Positions 57,429 through 64,000 of a stretch of DNA of 64,000 nucleotides are shown here, one piece after another. A program made the translations under genes and the position numbers. Under the pieces are notes generated by a model that made no database searches, was not told the origin of the DNA, and saw only the letters and a list, made by a program, of their open reading frames with translations. Position 1 is the first letter of the stretch. The number at the start of each line of letters is the position of its first letter. Origin of the DNA: Stachybotrys elegans (Eukaryota; Ascomycota; Sordariomycetes; Hypocreales; Stachybotryaceae); NCBI GenBank assembly GCA_020746835.1, contig JAGPNK010000004.1, forward strand, positions 1,364,001-1,428,000. The letters run 5' to 3'.

Positions 57429-58184
57429 CTACTTGGTGAAAAGCCCTCGGAAGGACCTGACCACACCTCCAAAACGCCCTCCGGAATCCGATCCTTTGCT
57501 GACAGCAGCAGCAGCAATCTCCTCCATGACCCAGCTCACTTCTTGAGCCACAACGTCTGGCCGATCTCGAATAACATCATGGCCAGAATCGGGAAGATGA
57601 ACATAGTGCGTATTCCGAGAAAGGTCCAACTGTCGTTTCTTGAGCTTTTCGTCCTCCTCGTCCCACTTCTTCATCAGCACATAATCCGGAGACTGTCTCA
57701 TCTCCTCCTTTGCAGCGTCGCTCTCGCACCTTTCCAAGCGTGCCTCCAAATCCAATACTTTGAATTTCATGGAGTTTCCCCTAATGACACTTAGTGGCTT
57801 CTCACCCAGGATCTGCTGCCGATACTGCTTTTCCTCCATTGCCGGATCCAACGCTGTCTCTTGCCCGGTTTCCACGAGAACCATGCCGCAAACCTCGCCC
57901 GCATACCTCTGCAAGAACTCTCTTGCTATGTTTCCTCCATAGGAATGTGCAACCAAGACATATGGTGGTGGTAGTTTCTGCCTTGACAGAAATTCCTTCA
58001 TCTCGGAAACTGCATCTTTTGGTTTTGGATTACGCGGCCCTCGATGGTAAAGAAGAACACAGTATTCTGGGGACAACAGCTCGGCCAGTTCGACCCAGGA
58101 GCTGCATGATGCGCCGGAGCCATGGAAGAATAGAACGATGGGAGAGTCAACTCGTGGAGAGCCCAGGATTTGATGTTCTTCCAT
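57429..58184 (-). CDS. alpha/beta-hydrolase fold protein
   Basis: Single-exon, 251-residue serine hydrolase of unknown substrate. The oxyanion-hole motif is FFHGSGASCSSW (residues 19-30). The nucleophile elbow is VLVAHSYGGNIAREF, with Ser 81 in A-H-S-Y-G-G. The catalytic His is His 202 in LPDSGHDVIRDRPD. An acidic residue in VLVETG (Glu 105) could complete the triad, although the usual place is later in the fold. A charged cap with WDEEDEKLKKRQLD lies between strands. No signal peptide or membrane segment is present, so it is likely cytosolic. The short C-terminal extension is Ser/Gly-rich. It sits among F-box and ankyrin genes with no evident pathway partner. Confidence 0.85.
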   Translation of the reverse strand: MEEHQILGSPRVDSPIVLFFHGSGASCSSWVELAELLSPEYCVLLYHRGPRNPKPKDAVSEMKEFLSRQKLPPPYVLVAHSYGGNIAREFLQRYAGEVCGMVLVETGQETALDPAMEEKQYRQQILGEKPLSVIRGNSMKFKVLDLEARLERCESDAAKEEMRQSPDYVLMKKWDEEDEKLKKRQLDLSRNTHYVHLPDSGHDVIRDRPDVVAQEVSWVMEEIAAAAVSKGSDSGGRFGGVVRSFRGLFTK

Positions 58185-58471
58185 GACAGAGCTCGCTATG
58201 CAGCTGTGCCTTGGTTTAATGCCACTGTTATAATGATCCTACCCCCGGTGTTTACGGAGTGGGCAATTGAGAGGAGTGTATTCAGGCGAGAACCTCAAAC
58301 CTGCGCGCTTATTCGCCTTTTAACTGACATTTGCTGACTCATCTTGCAACGTTGACCTCCTTTCCATCCTCTGCAAGAAACGGTATCCCAGGCCGGAGCA
58401 CTTCCAATCCTCGTCGAGATCTCCAACATTCCAACACGCTGTGCCAAAGGCGAAACTCCTAAATCCACCGT

Positions 58472-60736
58472 CTAAGCAAATTGATTCAATCTGGACACTG
58501 ATGTTAGAAGGGCATGTTTCTTGGAAGCCGGGGGTGTCTTGCCTAAGTTCATCTTGAACATGTCCTTGAGCATCTGGTTCTCTAACTTCAAGTCGGAGAT
58601 CTGATTCATAAGCTGCTGCTTCTCATCTATGGACTCCTCGGCCTTGGCCTCTGCTTCGATAGTGCGCTTCTTGCAATCGGCATAGTCCAGAATGATATGT
58701 CTGGCCTGGGCGTTCTTCTTCGTCAAAATTACAAAGATGAACTCCTTGAATTCCTTGGATTCCGTTGACTTTTCAAGGAGTCTGCTCAGGCTTCCATACT
58801 TGGACTTGAACTCGGCTTTGACTAGTGAGCCACCCCTTTTGAGCAAAACGCGAGCGTCCTGGATTGCGTGCTTCTCGGTGTACTTTCTGTTCCCCTTCTT
58901 CATCTTGTCGACAATCATGTCGAAGAAGGTGCCCAATACGGCATGGCAAAAGTTGGGGTTAAAGTCGAAGTCCTTCAACTCTGATAGCATGAACGCGTGC
59001 TCCGGTGTGTTGAGGATGTTCTGGACAACAAACTCAGCATCAAAGATGGGGACATTGCCGAAGTATTCCTGCAGTTCATGAAACACAACCCTGTCGCTCT
59101 CCCGAGCGGCAAGCTCGTATTGTTGTCGAAGGGCACGAGAGCTGATGTGATCCTTATGCGCCGCTATGTCGTATTTGACGCGGACGAGAGATATTGTGGC
59201 CCAAAAGTGTAGAATATCTTCAGCCTCGTGGTTCAAGATTCGGGCATTGTGATCGCACATCCTCTTGAAAAGCAACTGCCCCTGCCCATCATCCTCATCC
59301 AAGTTGGTGATGACCCTGTACATGAGACTATGGCCATCGGGAAGTGGAGTGTTGAGGTCGGCATTATGCTTCATGATACTTGTGAAGAGCTTGAGCAGTT
59401 GATACTTCTCCCCTGGGTGGTTGGCGATCCTCAGGACAAGATGTTGGATGGCGGTCAGACCCTCGTTATCAGCAACGTTGGGGCTTGCACCTTCTCTAAG
59501 GAGGTCTTCCATCAACTGTTGGATATGAACCATGGTACTTCCCCAGCCGATGCCCAGAAGCACAATGACGGTGTTGAGAGGCACGCGTCCTGTATCGCAC
59601 GATCGATTGAGATCTGCTCCGGCTTGGGCCATGCCTATAATGAGCCTGTGGTGCTTCTTCCTTGTAGCCTTGACTTTGGTGTAGAAGTATGCCGTTATGT
59701 GGTGGGTGAAGGGCGAGTCGTATCCTGCTGAGGCACGTACCCAGACGTTGGCGCCACGGCTCACAAGGAGCGAAACCTTGCTGAGATCCTCTGTCAGGCC
59801 ATACAACTGTATAGCGAGATGGACAGGAGTCATGCACAGTCTATGAGGGGTCGCATCAGCCATGCCATCGACGTCGTCACCATAAACATCGATGAGTCTT
59901 TTCATGAGCTCAGGAGTGCCCCAGAGGGTGGCTGCATGAAGTCGAGTGACGACCTGGCGATGATCGGGGCCGGGATACTGCATGATTTGCTGAGGCGCCC
60001 CATGGCTCTGCAAGACGTCGATGACATGCTCGAGACTGAGTACGCATGGAATGAAAGAGGGAAGAACCTGGTATTCGTCAAGATTGGGGCATACGCATCT
60101 CCATAGAAGCGTGTTGCAACGCTCAAGAAAATCAGTCTGCTCGATCTCGGGAACCCTCTCCAGCTTGAAGCCCAAGGCGGTGGTGTCAGCCTTGTTGTTG
60201 AGAAGCCAATGCAGGAGCTTGGTGTTGGCACCACAAAGGGCTGCAGCCATGTGCAGGGCAGTCGAATAGCCGGCTTCGCCGTCGTTGGCTCCGTCTGGGG
60301 CCCCGTGATGAACAATTGCGTTGACTTTGGCATCGTAAGACTTGGCCGTCATGACGGTTTTCATCAGGTACCCGCCGTTTGTAAGGCTGTAGAGCTTCTT
60401 CTTGCTGGCCCAGTGAATAGCACGGCCTCCATGGCGTGCATCACGAAGATACAGGGACCTGGTGGCGGCGTCCTTCAGATGCTGGCAGGTACGGCAGAGA
60501 GCCGCGAGAGACTTGTCGTCAATATACTTGTGAATCTCTGCGTGGATCTCCATTGGCATGGACAGCAACGTCAGCCCAGAGGACTGGGAGTTGCCGGGAG
60601 TCGAGGAAACGTTCTCTCCGGAGAGAGAAGAGGCCGAGGGGTGGGCAATGAGAGCCCCGGAAACTGGCGTCAAGCCAGCAGAAATCTCCATCTGCCCAGT
60701 CTCTTGGCAGTCTTCGTCAATCTCCATGATCTCCAT
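58472..60736 (-). CDS. F-box and ankyrin-repeat protein with C-terminal coiled coil
   Basis: Single-exon, 754-residue protein. An N-terminal low-complexity region is followed by an F-box-like motif near residues 58-95: SMPMEIHAEIHKYIDDKSLA, then LCRTCQHLKDAATRSLYLRD. Ankyrin-type units occupy about residues 110-480, for example STALHMAAALCGANTKLLHW, LHAATLWGTPELMKRLIDVY, CMTPVHLAIQLYG and ADNEGLTAIQHLVLRI. The last 90 residues are Lys/Glu-rich heptads (EEKQ-type, SDLKLENQMLKDMFKM), a likely coiled coil. The start at MEIMEIDED is the first in-frame ATG. This is a plausible SCF substrate adaptor, but its target is unknown. The next gene to the right has the same F-box-then-ankyrin layout on the other strand. 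Confidence 0.83.
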   Translation of the reverse strand: MEIMEIDEDCQETGQMEISAGLTPVSGALIAHPSASSLSGENVSSTPGNSQSSGLTLLSMPMEIHAEIHKYIDDKSLAALCRTCQHLKDAATRSLYLRDARHGGRAIHWASKKKLYSLTNGGYLMKTVMTAKSYDAKVNAIVHHGAPDGANDGEAGYSTALHMAAALCGANTKLLHWLLNNKADTTALGFKLERVPEIEQTDFLERCNTLLWRCVCPNLDEYQVLPSFIPCVLSLEHVIDVLQSHGAPQQIMQYPGPDHRQVVTRLHAATLWGTPELMKRLIDVYGDDVDGMADATPHRLCMTPVHLAIQLYGLTEDLSKVSLLVSRGANVWVRASAGYDSPFTHHITAYFYTKVKATRKKHHRLIIGMAQAGADLNRSCDTGRVPLNTVIVLLGIGWGSTMVHIQQLMEDLLREGASPNVADNEGLTAIQHLVLRIANHPGEKYQLLKLFTSIMKHNADLNTPLPDGHSLMYRVITNLDEDDGQGQLLFKRMCDHNARILNHEAEDILHFWATISLVRVKYDIAAHKDHISSRALRQQYELAARESDRVVFHELQEYFGNVPIFDAEFVVQNILNTPEHAFMLSELKDFDFNPNFCHAVLGTFFDMIVDKMKKGNRKYTEKHAIQDARVLLKRGGSLVKAEFKSKYGSLSRLLEKSTESKEFKEFIFVILTKKNAQARHIILDYADCKKRTIEAEAKAEESIDEKQQLMNQISDLKLENQMLKDMFKMNLGKTPPASKKHALLTSVSRLNQFA

Positions 60737-61431
60737 GGTTGTGGAGTGGAGGGCTTGCTCGGGCACGAGGGAGGTGGAGGGGGTAAAGGGTGGAGGGGGA
60801 GAGAGAGGGAGAGAGGGAGGTGAGGGTGTTGTGTTGTGAGGAAGGGGGAGAAGAGAAAAGAGTCACCCCACCACGGGGAGAAGGCTGCAAAGCTGCCAGC
60901 TGCCAGCTGCCAGAGGGCCTTCTCTTTTTCAGGACTTGTTGACTTACGCGTTTACACTGGCTGCCTCCCCTTTTCCTCCACTGGCTTTCTAGGCTTTATG
61001 AACTGGAGGAATTTTCTGGCTACGTGAATCATCTGAGGGCGCAAGCATAAGGAGGAGGGCTACTAGAGCTGGTGTGTCCAGAGATGGTCACCAAACTAGA
61101 AGAACTATAGGCAGAGCATGGTCTGAACTTCCAGCTTCGTCTCCCCGAAGGAGAGCTGCCTGGCCCTACCTTGTCAGACCACTGCTATGTGCCCATGCGT
61201 GTAAGCGTAAACCACCTCGTGTCAAAGATTTCATTGCCATTTTCATCTCCCCGACTGCAGCATCGTTTCATATTATGTCGTGGCCAACCATTCCAATCCG
61301 TGAAGCAGAACTCGACGGGAGGCCTGGGATATGTTTGGTGGCAGAGTACATTTTCGTTTGCTGGCTCTAAAGCTCGATGAAATACTGTCATTGTGATGTT
61401 TGACGTTTGTGGTTTGGTGCAGGGCCTTGTT

Positions 61432-61464
61432 ATGTGGGATTTGTCGATCCTGTGTCCCAATGAG
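61432..61464 (+). repeat. dispersed coding-like motif repeat, copy D (partial)
   Basis: Reads MWDLSILCPNE and then meets a donor-like GGTAAGA exactly where similarity to the other copies stops. It is shorter and more diverged than copies A-C. Confidence 0.5.
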
Positions 61465-61716
61465 GTAAGATATCAGCATCACCCTAGCCATAATCCCTGC
61501 AAAAATGTCGTGCAACGAAGGATGCCTTAGGCTCACTTGAATGTTGGAGGGCACGGGGATGTATGATTGGCCCAATATCAGCTCCCTGTGATTGTCCAAG
61601 CAAAGCTTTCCTTTTCCAACAGAGGCCCCTATGGTCTGATACCCCCTAAGAGCATGTTTTTCATGGTTGGGGAAGCCGGGGCCTGAAACCGCTGACTACA
61701 CTTCTTTGCTGTCACT

Positions 61717-61814
61717 CCGAGCCCTACAATGTGGGATTTTCCGTTCGTGTGCCCCAATGGGATACAGACCAGTGACTTCGAGGAGGCCCCCTCTGACGAC
61801 CGAGCCCTACAATG
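61717..61814 (+). repeat. 15-bp direct repeat flanking motif copy B
   Basis: CCGAGCCCTACAATG occurs at 61717-61731 and again at 61800-61814, 83 bp apart. The first copy contains the ATG of the Met-Trp-Asp motif. This may reflect a local duplication or an old insertion. Confidence 0.7.
61729..61791 (+). repeat. dispersed coding-like motif repeat, copy B
   Basis: Reads MWDFPFVCPNGIQTSDFEEA on the plus strand. Compared with copy A, three of four differences are silent in this frame, which hints at past coding constraint. The frame stays open for 26 further codons to a stop at 61869. Confidence 0.7.
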
Positions 61815-62158
61815 CCACCAACATGTTGACCTATGTCCTTTGCTCAAGGAGAGAAGGGCAGCGCAGTGATTAGGCGTGTTTGATACACCCATTACACCCA
61901 GTTGAGAGACCACTGCTAACCTGTTATTCCAGTCAGCGTCTTCCTGCAAAACTGACGAGACGATCACGTTCGACGACCGATTACAACACCACCAACACCC
62001 GCTATCATAAGAATGGAAGCTGGAGGTGTCGAGTGTACACGATCTCTTGGGGCACATTGAATCTACGAGCACCGAAGGCAAGGGAGAGCTCTTGGGAGGT
62101 TCTTGCAAACACTGGTGCACCGCTGGCCGCGCTGGACGAACCAACCAGGAAACAGACA

Positions 62159-62212
62159 ATGTGGGATCTCCCGATCCTATGCCCCAACGGGATAGAAATC
62201 AGTGGCTTCGAC
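62159..62212 (+). repeat. dispersed coding-like motif repeat, copy C
   Basis: Reads MWDLPILCPNGIEISGFD, with conservative changes relative to copies A and B (Phe/Leu, Phe/Ile, Val/Leu, Gln/Glu). It lies inside a plus-strand open frame of about 150 codons ending at 62329, which is otherwise unrecognised. Confidence 0.65.
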
Positions 62213-63501
62213 AAGAAAGATTACAGATTGTCAACTTGCCATTTCCTCCTTTCTACCGCTACTGCCACTTTCCCTGCGTGGCATGTGATCAGATCTAAGG
62301 CTCCAGAAATCCATCCGCCAACCTCATAGCTACGCGATTCGACAGACGAGGCAATAAACATTCAAACTGTACAGTTCCTAGAGCAAGCCAACTACCAAGT
62401 TATTATCATTCAATATCAGTCCCATGGCTCCATCGCAATAAGGCCTCCATATCACTCCTTTCATTATACAATATCAACGAAAGGGAGCGTGTTTCTGCGG
62501 CGGGAAGGTTTGTGACATCAAGGTGAAGTCGTTTGTCCTCCTTTTGTATCAAAGAGGGTGCTCCTGGGAACAACAGGTTAAAATCAACACAAACCAAGAA
62601 AAACCAAAGCAAGTTCAGGGGGAGTAAACAAAGTGGGTACGTATCCGAGTTGGCCATGCCTTTAGCACTGGCAAACACTGGCAGTACTGGTAATGGTTGC
62701 GGCGTCGGCCCAGGAGCCTTGGGAGGGTCACTAGATATAATAGATGAGCAAGGTAAAGCCATAAGGAATTCTACATCAAGTGAATGCCCCCTCGGCGGTT
62801 ATATGTTATCAGGAAATCACCAGTAGATTGGCAAGTAAGCATGGTTTGCAGTGTGTGTTGCAGTTCTAGTTACATGACGAGATTGCCAGCCGTAAGAGAA
62901 ACACGTTGGAGTGACTTGGTCAAGTTCTGGGAGCCAGAAAAACATATTGGCTGCTTCTGGGATGTACTTAACGTTGGAACTTCGCAGCACCCACCTCCTC
63001 TCCAGGCCAACACCAACACCAGCAGCCAGAGCCGCTCTTGGTTGTAAACATAACCCCAAAAGCCTATCACGAGGTTACAGGCCTTTCCCTTTATCTGTTT
63101 ACTTGTGTGAGGAGCCAACCTGACCCAGCCTCGTTAACACCCTCCTGTTCACACTAGATCGATCGAAAGCACCACCGACCACCACCCATCATCTCACGGC
63201 ACAGAAGGCTCAAAGAAGCACAAGAATATAGGGGAGCCTAGGGAATAACTGTTCTGTGATCACCGCAATAATCGAGCTATACAGGGAAAAGAACACCAAG
63301 GTTTCCTGCCGCCAGACACCAAGCACACACGAAGACCAGCGTCACATACGAGAAACCCTCCAAAGAGCAGAAGCAGTTTGACATAGTTTCAAGTTGGTTT
63401 ACGAGAGACCTCGCTTTCGTTGAGAATTATATTAGGTCGCTGGTGTCCTCGATACAGATCACCTTCCTTACGATAACTTGACCCCGACACCAAGAGCCAA
63501 C

Positions 63502-64000
63502 ATGGAGCAGGATGCGTCACCGATGCTTTCATCCCTCATCTCGTATGCCATAAGCCCCAAGCATTGAATAACACCATATTGATAGATATCTGTTTTAGGG
63601 AGTCTCAGCATGACCCTGGCTCGACCGTCATTGCGAGCAAAGCACCCTTCCCAGCGGAACTGCTCCTCATGATCTTCCATAACGTCGACGACAAAGATCT
63701 CCTTTCGGTAGCCCTCTCCTCCAAAGCCGTGCATGACGAAGCCATAACCGTCCTATTCGAGCGAGACAGCCAGCGACCCCACACCGAGACGGGCGAACCA
63801 CCCAAGGTCCCCGTCTGGGCCGTATACAACGACATGATGCCGACCATGAAAAGGGCGCTGCTGCACGGCGGAGCAAAGGCCATCAACGAGCGAGGACACG
63901 CACGCCTTGGTAACCACACAGAGCCCTTCACTCCCTTGTGCTACGCGGCCTGGGTCGGCAAGATGGAGTTCGTCAAGCTGTTCCTTGAGCATGGAGCCCG
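63502..64000 (+). CDS. F-box and ankyrin-repeat protein, 5' part (runs off the window)
   Basis: Partial gene. Exon 1 is 63502-63542 and exon 2 starts at 63599. The 56-bp intron 63543-63598 (GTATGC donor, GAATAAC branch region, GTTTTAG acceptor) joins MEQDASPMLSSLI to SESQHDPGSTVIAS; without it the first ATG frame stops after 21 codons. An F-box-like motif follows: FPAELLLMIFHNVDDKDLLS, then VALSSKAVHDEAITVLF. The first ankyrin unit is visible at the window end: TPLCYAAWVGKMEFVKLFLE. The arrangement matches the 754-residue F-box/ankyrin protein on the other side of the spacer. The reading frame is open at the right edge. Confidence 0.75.

Larger units (their letters stand above)
60737..63501. 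other. gene-poor spacer with motif-repeat copies
   Basis: This 2.77 kb separates two divergent F-box/ankyrin genes. The first 100 bp are purine-rich leader of the left gene. From about 61.4 to 62.2 kb three copies of a Met-Trp-Asp...Cys-Pro motif occur (listed separately), along with a 15-bp direct repeat at 61717-61731 and 61800-61814. No intact gene was found; several 70-150 codon open frames exist on both strands without family resemblance. Confidence 0.45.

Noticed and set aside
1..64000. CRISPR array, operon, riboswitch, secondary-metabolite cluster or prophage
   Set aside because: The window is eukaryotic. No regular spacer arrays and no PKS, NRPS or terpene synthase core genes were seen, and the single Zn2Cys6 factor has no cluster around it.

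Overview
The window is nuclear DNA of a filamentous ascomycete (Pezizomycotina, Sordariomycetes, probably Hypocreales). Genes sit close together on both strands. Introns are short (about 48-146 bp, GT-AG, with CTAAC/CTGAC-type branch points). Exons are GC-rich, intergenic DNA carries pyrimidine tracts, and recognisable proteins match fungal families such as Img2, BimE, ENA ATPase, Zn2Cys6 and telobox-Myb. Repeats of GGTACCT/TAGGTA type between genes are familiar from Hypocreales. No bacterial, organellar or viral block was seen. Exon joins given here were worked out by hand from splice signals and reading-frame continuity.

0-18 kb, housekeeping and ion homeostasis: mitoribosomal protein mL49 (Img2) and eIF3e share a divergent promoter. 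They are followed by APC1, the scaffold of the anaphase-promoting complex. Next come a HAL4/SAT4-type kinase and, on the same strand, an ENA-type P-type Na+/K+ efflux ATPase, two functions both tied to alkali-cation tolerance. A protein with two telobox-like Myb domains (Teb1-like) closes the block.

18-31 kb: a Zn2Cys6 transcription factor with six exons lies behind a repeat-rich divergent promoter. A 2.4-kb gene-poor stretch with gene-fragment-like sequence follows, then VPS41 (HOPS/AP-3 vacuolar sorting) with a 27-bp microexon, then a small GPI-anchored wall protein.

31-49 kb: a Gfd2/YDR514C-like DEDDh nuclease-fold protein, an intron-containing tRNA-Ala(AGC), and a DUF6594 membrane protein. 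A run rich in mitochondrial functions comes next: GatB/Pet112, a LEA-like repeat protein, a J-domain protein and a 3-methylglutaconyl/enoyl-CoA hydratase. A GPR1/FUN34/YaaH acetate-transporter-type gene lies inside this run. A Ubp2-type deubiquitinase closes the block.

49-64 kb has a more accessory character: an ankyrin protein with a fungal STAND-type N-terminal domain and a C-terminal membrane anchor, a small membrane-anchored protein of unknown function, an F-box-like protein, an alpha/beta hydrolase, and two F-box/ankyrin proteins (the last runs off the window end) separated by 2.8 kb. That spacer holds three copies of a short coding-like motif (Met-Trp-Asp ... Cys-Pro-Asn-Gly). A fourth copy lies 39 kb away in the other gene-poor stretch. 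This dispersed family is the least explained signal in the window.
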